NCBI GenBank assembly: GCA_965213885.1
Contig: OZ243919.1
Coordinates: 2,852,001-2,916,000, forward strand
Reading direction: 5' to 3'
From: VYFG01 sp965213885
GTDB lineage: Bacteria; Pseudomonadota; Gammaproteobacteria; Arenicellales; Poriferihabitantaceae
Length of the DNA: 64,000 bases
Part shown: one piece after another, positions 34,835-45,745 of the stretch
Position numbering within the stretch: the first letter of the stretch is position 1
Layout: each line of letters begins with the position of its first letter
Notes under the pieces: generated by a model
The model's input: the letters and a program-made list of their open reading frames with translations, nothing else
Database searches by the model: none
What the model was told of the DNA's origin: nothing
Translations under genes and position numbers: made by a program

Positions 34835-35164
34835 GTTGACGGGGACGAGTAGTCCGGCCGCTGCCGGAGCGCGGAACGGTAGTTCCGCATCCAGCGATCA
34901 GGGGATGGTGCAAGCCCTGACGGCAAGCCGGATGAATATCACCCCGGAGCAGCCCGCCGAAACGGCGCACGGTACGCCGCCGGAGTAGACCGGGCCGGAT
35001 GCCTCCGATACAGGCCGGGGTCATGATGGTGACCCGATGAGGTGCATCCCGCGAGGGAGGCACGAAGCCGGGTGGTACCGCGATGTGTATCCCGTCGCCC
35101 CGGCAGGTGATGCAAGGTCCGGTCCTTGACGGGCGGGCCCTTGCGTGATCTGCCGGGGCTTTTT
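34835..35164 (+). promoter_or_regulatory. T-box riboswitch (class I, transcriptional), isoleucine specifier, upstream of ileS
   Basis: The leader has the elements of a tRNA-sensing T-box. Stem I starts near GACGGGGACGAGTAG (34838-34852). Its apical part CAGGGGATGGTGCAAGCCCTG (34900-34920) matches the conserved GGATGGTG distal loop. The specifier loop GAATATCACC contains ATC (Ile) at 34938-34940, followed by a purine. The T-box motif GGGTGGTACCGCG is at 35070-35082. The antiterminator pairs 35068-35072 with 35099-35103 and 35080-35082 with 35096-35098, leaving the TGGT bulge to bind the ACCA end of tRNA-Ile. The competing terminator is a perfect 10-bp stem, 35097-35106 with 35150-35159, then TTTTT. 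Uncharged tRNA-Ile would switch ileS on. Structure read by eye. Confidence 0.93.
35097..35164 (+). terminator. Intrinsic terminator of the ileS T-box
   Basis: Stem 35097-35106 (GCCCCGGCAG) pairs perfectly with 35150-35159 (CTGCCGGGGC). An inner helix (GCAAGG with CCTTGC) extends it, and TTTTT follows at 35160-35164. The 5' arm overlaps the 3' strand of the antiterminator, the defining switch geometry of class I T-boxes. Confidence 0.92.
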
Positions 35165-35204
35165 CGTCCCGGCGTTAATGACAGAGACACGGGAATCACA
35201 GATC

Positions 35205-38200
35205 ATGGCATTCAACGAAGTCAGCAGCCGCTACGACGGGCCCGCACTGGAGACGGAGATCCTCGAATTCTGGGACCGCGAATCGATCTTCGAGAAGTCC
35301 CTCAGGCAGAGCGAGGGCCGGCCAAGGTTCAGTTTCAACGAGGGTCCCCCCACCGCAAACGGCCGGCCGGGAATCCATCATGTGCTGGCGCGAACGTTCA
35401 AGGACATCTACCCCCGCTACAAGACCATGCGCGGGTACCACGCCCCCCGCAAGGGGGGATGGGACACCCATGGCCTGCCGGTGGAGCACGAGATCGAGAA
35501 GAAGCTCGGGATCTTCGACAAGAAGGAAATCGAAAGGCAGGTGGGCATCGCCGAATTCACCCGCCAGTGCCGCGAGTCCGTGATGGCCTACATCGGGGAG
35601 TGGGAGGCCATGACCCGGCGCATGGGATACTGGGTCAACCTCGAGGAGGCCTACTACACCCTCGACAACCGGTACATCGAGTCGGCCTGGAGCCTGCTCA
35701 GGCAGATCTGGGACAAGGGACTCATCTACCAGGGCTACAAGGTGGTACCCTACGACCCCCGCATCGGCGCCACGCTGTCCTCCCACGAGGTGGCGTTGGG
35801 CTACAGAGAGGTGGAGGATCCCTCCATCACGGTGAGATTCCGGTTGTCCGGCAAGGCTGGCACCAGCTTTCTGGTCTGGACCACCACGCCCTGGACGCTG
35901 CCATCCAACCTGCTCCTGGCGGTTGGCGAGGACGTCGACTACGCGTTCGTGGAAACCGGGGATGAGACGCTCATCGTCGCGGCCACCCGGCTGGACGCCC
36001 TGTTCGGCGATTCGGACTTCCGCGTAGCGAAGACCGTGAAGGGACGGGAACTGGTGGGCACCCGCTACGAGCGGTTGTTCGACTTCCTCGACGTGTCCCG
36101 CGGCGACCCGTTCCGGGTGGTGGCAGCGGACTTCGTCAGCACGGAGGACGGCACCGGCATCGTCCATGCCGCCCCCGCCTATGGCGTGGACGATCTTGCT
36201 CTGGGGCAGCGCGAGGGCCTGCCGGTGGTGCACGGGGTCGGCCTCGACGGCTGCTTCAGACCGGAGGCCACCCCGGTGGCCGGCCTGTTCTTCAAGGATG
36301 CGGACCCGGTGATCTGTTCCCTGCTGGAGGAGCGGGGCCTCCTGTTCCGCAACGAAAAGGCCCTGCACAACTACCCGTTCGGCTGGCGCACCGGCGATCC
36401 GCTGATCTATTATGCCAAGGAAGCCTGGTACATCCGCACCACGGCAATCAGGGACCGGATGGTGGCCCTCAACCGCACCATCAACTGGGTTCCCGAAACC
36501 ATCCGGGAGGGACGGTTCGGCAACTGGCTCGAGAACAACGTCGACTGGGCGCTGTCGCGGGAGCGTTTCTGGGGCACGCCGCTGCCGGTCTGGACGGACG
36601 GCGAGGGCAATTACCACTGCATCGGCTCCCTGGAGGAACTGGAGAAACTGAGCGGCGAACCCATGGCGGATGTCGATCTCCACCGCCCGCGCATCGACGA
36701 GGTCACCTTCGAGAAGGACGGCAGGACCTGGCGCCGCGTGCCGGAGGTCATCGACTGCTGGTTCGATTCCGGCGCGATGACCTATGCCCAGTGGCACTAC
36801 CCCTTCGAGAACCACGAGACGTTCGAGGCGCACTTTCCCGCGGACTACATCTGCGAGGCCATCGACCAGACCCGGGGGTGGTTCTATACCCTGCATGCCA
36901 TCGCCGCACTGGTGTCCGACAGTGTGGCTTACCGGAACTGCGTCTGCCTGAGCCATATCGTGGACGCCAATGGCAAGAAAATGTCCAAGTCCCTTGGCAA
37001 CATCGTCGACCCCTACGACGTGTTCGACACCATCGGCGTGGATGCCCTGCGCTGGCTGTTCCTCGCCCGCACCGCCCCGGACGCGCAGAAGCGGATCTCG
37101 GTGGACATCGTCCGGGAGGTGGCGGCGTCCTTCGTCAACACCTTCTGGAACACCTACGCGTTCTTCGTGCTCTATGCCCGGCTGGACGGTTTCGACCCGG
37201 GGCAGCGAATCCCGGTGGCCGAACGCCCGGAAATCGACCGCTGGGTCCTGGCCCTCGCCCATGGCACACTGAAGACCGTCACGGAATGCCTGGATGCCTA
37301 CGATGCCCACGGCGCCGGCGAGACCATCGAAAAGCTGGTGGACCAGCTGAGCAACTGGTATGTCCGCCGCAACCGCAGGCGCTTCTGGAAAAGCGGGGCC
37401 GGCGCGGACAAGCAGGCCGCCTATCTGACACTGTACGAATGCCTCGACATGACCCATCGCATGATGGCGCCCTTCATGCCCTTCCTGAGCGAGGCGGTCT
37501 ACCGGAACCTGGCCGGTCAGCTTCCGGACCGTGCCGAGAGCGTCCACCTGACCACCTGGCCGGAGGTGGACCCGGACTGCCTGGACGACCGGCTGGTCTA
37601 CGAAATGGACATGGTGCAGCAGACGGTGGCCCTTGGGCGCACCACCCGTGAGGAGAGCCGCGTCCGGGTGCGCCAGCCGCTCTCCCGCCTGCTGGTGAGC
37701 ACCCCGGACGAGCGCGCCCGCGCAGCGGTCTCACGGCACGCCAGGCAGGTCGAGGAGGAACTCAACGTCAAGGCGGTGGAATTCATCAGCGCGGACAGCA
37801 ACCTGGTCAGCTACCGGGTGAAACCCAACTTTCCGAGCCTCGGCAAGCGCCACGGCAAGCTGATGCCCGCCATCAAGAGTGCGCTGGCGGAAGCCGATGG
37901 CGCATGGATCGCCGGGGAGGTGGCCGCGGGCCGGCCGTTCACGCTCCGCATCGGGGAGCATGACGTCACCTTTGGGCCAGGAGACTGCCAGGTGCTGACC
38001 GGCTCCGCCGAGGGCTATGCCTGCGCCGCCGGGGGGGGGTTCATGGTCGCCCTCGACACCGGCCTGAACGACGAACTGATCCTGGAGGGCCTGGCCCGGG
38101 AAATCGTGCGGTCCGTCCAGGATGCGCGCAAGTCCGCCGGTCTCGACGTGTCCGACCGGATCACCCTGGGCATCAGCGGAACCGGGGCGGTGCCGGAGGC

Positions 38201-38339
38201 GCTGCGCGTGCACGGGGAGTACATCGCAGCGGAAACCCTGGCCGCACGGCTGGTGGACGCGGATGCCGTGGAGGGCTGGTCGGTGGACCGGTCACTGGAG
38301 GATGCCGCCTGGAGAATCGCACTGGCAAGAGCCGGCTGA
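35205..38339 (+). CDS. ileS: Isoleucyl-tRNA synthetase, type 2 (eukaryotic-like)
   Basis: From ATG 35205 the enzyme is 1044 residues (ATG 35178 would add nine). Class I signature 1 is GRPGIHHVLARTF near residues 50-62 and signature 2 is GKKMSKSLGN. Editing-domain landmarks VWTTTPWTLPSN and GTGIVHAAPAYGVDD are present, as is EVIDCWFDSGAMTYAQWHYPFE. The length, the GRPGIHH form and the C-terminal segment NVKAVEFI...YRVKPNFPSLGKRHG mark the type-2 IleS lineage, which includes eukaryotic and actinobacterial forms and is usually mupirocin-insensitive. Gammaproteobacteria normally carry type-1 ileS beside lspA, and this gene is not in that context. It is controlled by the T-box directly upstream. 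Probably horizontally acquired; whether it replaces or supplements a type-1 copy is unknown. Confidence 0.94.
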   Translation: MAFNEVSSRYDGPALETEILEFWDRESIFEKSLRQSEGRPRFSFNEGPPTANGRPGIHHVLARTFKDIYPRYKTMRGYHAPRKGGWDTHGLPVEHEIEKKLGIFDKKEIERQVGIAEFTRQCRESVMAYIGEWEAMTRRMGYWVNLEEAYYTLDNRYIESAWSLLRQIWDKGLIYQGYKVVPYDPRIGATLSSHEVALGYREVEDPSITVRFRLSGKAGTSFLVWTTTPWTLPSNLLLAVGEDVDYAFVETGDETLIVAATRLDALFGDSDFRVAKTVKGRELVGTRYERLFDFLDVSRGDPFRVVAADFVSTEDGTGIVHAAPAYGVDDLALGQREGLPVVHGVGLDGCFRPEATPVAGLFFKDADPVICSLLEERGLLFRNEKALHNYPFGWRTGDPLIYYAKEAWYIRTTAIRDRMVALNRTINWVPETIREGRFGNWLENNVDWALSRERFWGTPLPVWTDGEGNYHCIGSLEELEKLSGEPMADVDLHRPRIDEVTFEKDGRTWRRVPEVIDCWFDSGAMTYAQWHYPFENHETFEAHFPADYICEAIDQTRGWFYTLHAIAALVSDSVAYRNCVCLSHIVDANGKKMSKSLGNIVDPYDVFDTIGVDALRWLFLARTAPDAQKRISVDIVREVAASFVNTFWNTYAFFVLYARLDGFDPGQRIPVAERPEIDRWVLALAHGTLKTVTECLDAYDAHGAGETIEKLVDQLSNWYVRRNRRRFWKSGAGADKQAAYLTLYECLDMTHRMMAPFMPFLSEAVYRNLAGQLPDRAESVHLTTWPEVDPDCLDDRLVYEMDMVQQTVALGRTTREESRVRVRQPLSRLLVSTPDERARAAVSRHARQVEEELNVKAVEFISADSNLVSYRVKPNFPSLGKRHGKLMPAIKSALAEADGAWIAGEVAAGRPFTLRIGEHDVTFGPGDCQVLTGSAEGYACAAGGGFMVALDTGLNDELILEGLAREIVRSVQDARKSAGLDVSDRITLGISGTGAVPEALRVHGEYIAAETLAARLVDADAVEGWSVDRSLEDAAWRIALARAG

Positions 38340-38436
38340 TCGGGCCTGCCCCACCGACGCGCCCGATATTGCCGCAGCCGCCGGCACGGGAGCCGGCAAT
38401 TCGACAACGGTTTCCCGCCGGGGGAAGAGCCGGACA

Positions 38437-39092
38437 ACGACATTTGAGCAGCTGGTCGCATTCAACATCATCTCGCTGGTCGCGATCGCAGGCCCCGGGC
38501 CGGCACTACTGCTGGCGACCCGGATGGCCCTGAACTCAGGCCGCATGGACGGAATTGCCGCCGGTGCCGGACTCGGACTCGGCCTGATGGCTGCCGCCTG
38601 GACGATGATGGCGCTCCAGGGTCCCGGGGTCGTGTTTGCATTGTTCCCGGTCCTGCATGCAGGTGTGAAAATCGCAGGGGCCGTCTGCCTTCTCTCTATC
38701 GCATGGCAGATGTGGAGGAATGCCCCTGCTCCTTCCGGGAAATCGATCGGGGGGTCAGGCGTTTCGACAAGGGTTTCTGGTCAAACCCCTGCAATCCGAA
38801 AACCGCACGGTTCGCGGCGGCTGTCCTGGTCACGGGATTCCCGGCGGGAATCGGTGAGGCCGACAGCATCGTGATCGTCATCCATCACTTCCTGGTGGAC
38901 ATTTCCTTCCATGCGGTGCTTGCATTCTGCCTGAGCACGCAGATCGTGACAAAGCGACACATGCAGGCGAATATCTATCTTGACCGCCGCGCCGCGATCA
39001 TCCCTGGTGCACTGGGCATCAGGATTCTCCTGCACAAGGGGAATGTTCCGCAGGTTGAGGAAATCCCTGACCAGGCCTTGTACGTCCCTTGA
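38437..39092 (+). pseudogene. LysE/RhtB-family amino-acid exporter, no normal start codon and frameshifted
   Basis: The reading frame from 38437 gives TFEQLVAFNIISLVAIAGPGPALLLATRMALNSG, the conserved first half of a LysE/RhtB exporter, but the expected first codon is ACG, not ATG. Around the GGGGGG run at 38749-38754 the frame is lost. The second half continues in another frame with VRRFDKGFWSNPCNPKTARFAAAVLV, VIVIHHFLVDISFHAVLAF and LDRRAAIIPGALGIRILL, stopping at 39092. One extra G would rejoin the halves into about 215 residues, normal size. Loss of start plus frameshift indicates a pseudogene, though the G run could be misread. Confidence 0.72.
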
Positions 39093-39455
39093 TGCGGCCG
39101 GTGCCAGTTTTCCTGGGCGATGGAATTGACGCATCATGTTTCCGTGTAGATCCTGGAATGTCCTGGCACGAGCTTGTCGGCAGTGGATCGGCAATCTTCT
39201 GATTCCCCGTCCGAAATGGCTATAATCCGTGCCCGGGAACGGACTTTCGCAACCCTTCCCTGCGGCTTCTTCCAACCGGTCAATTCAAATCCATATCGAC
39301 ATGTCAAACCCCGCTGTCGCGGCCGGCATCACCGGCCGGCACAGCAGTCGCATGAACTGGTTTCCGCCGGCTCCGGTCATCCTTCCGGCATGCCTGGCGC
39401 CCTCCCCCGGCCATCGGCCCCGTCCCGGGGTCCGGCAAGGCCCGGGTGACCCGAC
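39093..39455. other. Intergenic region, possible promoter for the polysaccharide genes
   Basis: No coding frame is convincing. A TATAAT at 39221-39226 is a candidate -10 for the downstream epimerase gene; no clear -35 is seen. The remainder is GC-rich with short inverted repeats such as GGCCGGCATCACCGGCC near 39320. Confidence 0.35.
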
Positions 39456-40463
39456 ATGCAGGTCCTGATCACGGGCGGTGCCGGGTTTATCGGCGCCGCA
39501 CTGGCCCACCGCCTGCTGGACGAGGGCCACCGGGTTCATGTCATCGACAACCTCAGCGACTACTACGACGTGAGCCTCAAGGAGGCCCGGCTCGCCCGCC
39601 TGACGGCCCGTGAGGGCTGCCGCTTCCAGGTTGCGGACATCGCGGACCGGGATGCCATGGCGTCGCTGTTCCACAGCCGGACATTCGACGTGGTGGTCCA
39701 TATGGCAGCCCAGGCCGGTGTGAGATACTCGCTGGAGAATCCTGCGGTCTACGTCCACTCCAACCTGACCGGGTTCGGCAACATCCTGGAAGGCTGCCGC
39801 CACGGCGGCGCTGGCCACCTGGTGTTCGCATCCAGCAGCTCGGTCTACGGCGGCAACACCAAGCTGCCGTTCAGCGAGGATGACCCGGTGGACCACCCGG
39901 TTTCCCTCTATGCCGCCACCAAGAAAGCCAACGAGCTGATGGCGCATACCTATGCCCATCTGTACGGCCTTCCCTGCACGGGCCTCAGGTTCTTCACCGT
40001 CTACGGGCCCTGGGGACGGCCGGACATGGCCTTTTTCAAGTTCACCCGACTGATGCTCGGGAAAGAGCCCATCCCGGTCTACAACAACGGCCTGATGACC
40101 CGGGATTTCACCTATATCGACGATATCGTCGAGGGGATGCGGAGGGTGCTGGACAAACCGGCTTCCCGGTCGGATTCGTTCGACCCGGAACGGCCTACCC
40201 CGGCGGAGAGCCTGGCGCCATTCAGAATTCTCAACATCGGCAACGGCAGCCGGGTCCAGCTCATGGACTACATCGCCACCCTGGAGGCCTGTCTTGGTGT
40301 GAAGGCCGAATACCGGATGATGCCGATGCGGGACGGCGATGTCGTCGCCACCCACGCGGACGTCAGCAGGCTCGAGGCGCTCACGGGCTATCGCCCGTCC
40401 ACGACGATCGAGGATGGCCTGTCTCGCTTCTGCCACTGGTACCGCGGGTACTACAGCACCTGA
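39456..40463 (+). CDS. NAD-dependent nucleotide-sugar epimerase (UDP-glucuronate 4-epimerase-like)
   Basis: A 335-residue extended SDR: MQVLITGGAGFIGAALAHRLL at the N-terminus, DNLSDYYDVSLKEARL, HMAAQAGVRYSLENP, FASSSSVYGGN with the catalytic serine, SLYAATKKANELMAH with the YxxxK pair, and FFTVYGPWGRPDMAFFKF. The QAGVRYSLENP and GPWGRPDMA patterns are typical of UDP-glucuronate/galacturonate 4-epimerases for capsule or LPS sugars. It precedes a nucleotide-sugar dehydrogenase by 6 bp, so the pair probably makes an acidic sugar nucleotide. The exact sugar is not certain. Confidence 0.88.
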   Translation: MQVLITGGAGFIGAALAHRLLDEGHRVHVIDNLSDYYDVSLKEARLARLTAREGCRFQVADIADRDAMASLFHSRTFDVVVHMAAQAGVRYSLENPAVYVHSNLTGFGNILEGCRHGGAGHLVFASSSSVYGGNTKLPFSEDDPVDHPVSLYAATKKANELMAHTYAHLYGLPCTGLRFFTVYGPWGRPDMAFFKFTRLMLGKEPIPVYNNGLMTRDFTYIDDIVEGMRRVLDKPASRSDSFDPERPTPAESLAPFRILNIGNGSRVQLMDYIATLEACLGVKAEYRMMPMRDGDVVATHADVSRLEALTGYRPSTTIEDGLSRFCHWYRGYYST

Positions 40464-40469
40464 GTCGCC

Positions 40470-41789
40470 GTGAAACAGTCGCCTCACCTCCAGCTGATCG
40501 GCAGGCTCAAGGATCGAAGCGCGGTCATCGGGATCGTGGGCATGGGCTATGTCGGTCTGCCGCTGGCGCTCCGTTTTTCCGAGGCGGGCTACCGGGTGCG
40601 CGGCTTCGATATCGAACCGGTGCGCGTTGACCTCATGAACCGGGGCGGCAGCCACATCGCGCATATCCGGGGTGATCTGGTGGCCGGGGCGGTGGCCCGG
40701 GGCTTCCGCGCCACCACCGATTTTGCGGAAGTCGCCGATGTGGATGCGGTGATCCTCTGCCTGCCCACCCCCCTGGGCCGCCACCGTGAGCCGGACCTCG
40801 GATTTGTCACGGGCACCACCGAAACCCTGCTGCCCCATCTGCGGCCAGGACAGGTCGTCTCCCTGGAAAGCACCACCTACCCCGGAACCACGGACGAGGA
40901 ACTGCTGCCGCGGCTGGAATCCACCGGCCTCGAAGTGGGGAAGGACCTGTTCCTGGTCTATTCCCCGGAACGGGAAGATCCGGGAAACCCGGAATTCGGC
41001 ATGGGGAGCATCCCCAAGGTCTGCGGCGGACACACGGACGCCTGCCTGGCGGCCGGGGTGGCGCTCTACGAACAGGCCATCGACACGGTGGTGTCGGTCA
41101 GTTCCACCCGGGTGGCGGAAATGACCAAGCTGCTCGAGAACATTCACCGGGCGGTGAACATCGGCCTTGTCAACGAAATGAAAGTCGTGGCGGACCGAAT
41201 GGGGATCAACATCCACGAAGTGATCGATGCCGCCGGGACCAAGCCTTTCGGCTTCACACCCTACTATCCGGGCCCCGGGCTCGGCGGGCACTGTATCCCC
41301 ATCGACCCGTTCTACCTCACCTGGAAGGCACGGGAATACGGCATCAACACCCGCTTCATCGAGCTTGCCGGCGAGGTGAACACCGCGATGCCGAAATGGG
41401 TTGTCGGCAAGGTGGTCGATGCGCTCAACGGCGCCGGCAGGGCCGTCATGGGCGCCCGTATCCTGGTACTCGGCATCGCCTACAAGAAGAACGTGGATGA
41501 CATGCGGGAATCCCCTTCCGCGGCTCTCCTGGAACTGCTCAGGGAAAGGGGCGCCGACGTGTCGTATTCCGACCCCCATGTGCCGGTATTCCCCCGGATG
41601 CGCCGGCATCACTTCGACCTTGCCAGTGTCGACCTGGACGCCGATGCCCTGGGTCAGTACGACCTGGTGCTGCTGGCGACGGACCATGACGCCTTCGACT
41701 ACGCCATGATCCGTGAGCACGCGAGGCTCATCGTCGACACCCGGGGACGTTTTGCCATGACGCCGGCCGAACATATCGTGCCGGCCTGA
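40470..41789 (+). CDS. UDP-sugar 6-dehydrogenase (UDP-GlcNAc/UDP-glucose dehydrogenase family)
   Basis: A 439-residue protein starting at GTG 40470. The NAD motif is IGIVGMGYVGLPLALRFSEAG, then LPTPLGRHREPDL, SLESTTYPGTTDEE, SPEREDPGN and EMTKLLENIHRAVNIGLVNEM. The catalytic cysteine is in GPGLGGHCIPIDPFYL. The C-terminal domain has VLGIAYKKNVDDMRESPS. The length and GGHCIPIDPFYLTWKAR favour the WbpA/WecC-type enzymes oxidising UDP-N-acetylhexosamines. It works with the upstream epimerase in surface polysaccharide precursor synthesis. Confidence 0.9.
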   Translation: MKQSPHLQLIGRLKDRSAVIGIVGMGYVGLPLALRFSEAGYRVRGFDIEPVRVDLMNRGGSHIAHIRGDLVAGAVARGFRATTDFAEVADVDAVILCLPTPLGRHREPDLGFVTGTTETLLPHLRPGQVVSLESTTYPGTTDEELLPRLESTGLEVGKDLFLVYSPEREDPGNPEFGMGSIPKVCGGHTDACLAAGVALYEQAIDTVVSVSSTRVAEMTKLLENIHRAVNIGLVNEMKVVADRMGINIHEVIDAAGTKPFGFTPYYPGPGLGGHCIPIDPFYLTWKAREYGINTRFIELAGEVNTAMPKWVVGKVVDALNGAGRAVMGARILVLGIAYKKNVDDMRESPSAALLELLRERGADVSYSDPHVPVFPRMRRHHFDLASVDLDADALGQYDLVLLATDHDAFDYAMIREHARLIVDTRGRFAMTPAEHIVPA

Positions 41790-42395
41790 AGCGTGGTGAC
41801 CACAAAATTGCGCGGCAGAGCCGTGCTCGGTTGGAACATCGATTTCGAAAAACGCATGCTGTGCCAGACATGCGGCCGTTATGGCCTCGAATTACCGGAT
41901 CTCCGTTTCACCGCCCTGCTGGCAATCTACCGGGACCAACACAAGCGAGACCGCTTATCCAAATGGTATGTCCCGCGACCGGATCGTCCGGCATCTTGGC
42001 CATTTCGTTGATCGCGATCCGGGAGCGAGCGTACAAGGGGTCCTTTCGGACGCTCGCCCATTCGATCAATGTCGTTGCGAGGAGCCGGTGGGTACCCCCT
42101 GTCATAGAGAATCGGCTCGACATTCTTCGCATGCCAGCCGACCCGCACCTTCGACTTGCAGACTTCGGAACCGTCGATGTCCGCGAATGCGTGGGCCGTC
42201 GCGAATTCCATCGGGGCCAGGGGCATAGAGATCCCCGTCAACAGGCCGGATATCCGTCGAGGCATTGCGGTCTCCTTGCACCTGTTCAGGCCCGAGAGCC
42301 CCGCCAATTGACTCATGCACAATTGCCGTCCCCACACGGAAGCCGGACAGTCAATGCGGATAGAGAGGGATCGGGGTGAGCCCTGCCCGGGCGGG
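41790..42395. other. Region without an intact gene; possible exonuclease fragment at its left end
   Basis: Just after the dehydrogenase, the plus strand at about 41823-41935 encodes VLGWNIDFEKRMLCQTCGRYGLELPDL, which resembles the second exonuclease motif region (W/YNxxFDxRML) of DnaQ-type 3'-5' exonucleases. It is only about 40 residues and broken on both sides. Both strands of the rest carry open frames without recognisable domains. The region separates the polysaccharide pair from valS and looks like decayed DNA. Confidence 0.35.
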
Positions 42396-45275
<2,880 letters not shown>

Positions 45276-45282
45276 CCCGGAA

Positions 45283-45720
45283 CTACAGCTTGATCTCGTG
45301 GGTGCCGGGCTCGACGCCCATGGCACGATAGGATCTGAAGCGTTCGCGGCCAGCGGCGCGGTGAGCCCGGCTGTCCACGATCAGGTCCGCCACCCGGCGG
45401 CATTCCGCCACGCCTTCCGGCAGGGCCCGGGTGAGCGACACCAGCATGCCGCGCCATTTCTCCGGGGCGCATCCCGTGCCGATGAGTACCGGCGACAGTG
45501 CCGCCTCCGCCGTCCCGGTGCGGGCATGGGGAACGAAACTCGCCGCCCGGTATTCCCAGAGCATCCGGTCCAGGGTTTCCGCTTCCCCAGGCGTGTCCAC
45601 CTGCATGTACACCCTGTGTCCCTGCCGCCAGGCCTTGGCGGCGATCATGCAGGCATAACCGAGGCGGCTGGTTTCGTCCGCCCGGTTCAGCACATAGAAA
45701 TCAACCCTCTCGGGAGCCAC
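45283..45720 (-). CDS. holC: DNA polymerase III chi subunit HolC
   Basis: A 145-residue protein from GTG 45720: VDFYVLNRADETSRLGYACMIAAKAWRQGHRVYMQVDTPGEAETLDRMLWEYRAASFVPHA matches the HolC fold, and SPVLIGTGCAP and the C-terminal FRSYRAMGVEPGTHEIKL complete it. HolC links the clamp loader to single-strand binding protein. It sits between pepA and valS as usual. Upstream in-frame sequence overlaps pepA and is not conserved, so the GTG is preferred. Confidence 0.9.
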   Translation of the reverse strand: MAPERVDFYVLNRADETSRLGYACMIAAKAWRQGHRVYMQVDTPGEAETLDRMLWEYRAASFVPHARTGTAEAALSPVLIGTGCAPEKWRGMLVSLTRALPEGVAECRRVADLIVDSRAHRAAGRERFRSYRAMGVEPGTHEIKL

Positions 45721-45745
45721 GATACCGCCAGTATGTCCAGAAGAT

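Noticed and set aside
34728..34988. Small plus-strand open frame inside the ileS leader
   Set aside because: It overlaps the T-box Stem I; codon pattern reflects RNA structure, and no ribosome site or domain is present.
35196..37547. 783-codon minus-strand frame opposite ileS
   Set aside because: Shadow frame; His/Val/Asp-rich composition typical of antisense of a GC-rich synthetase gene.
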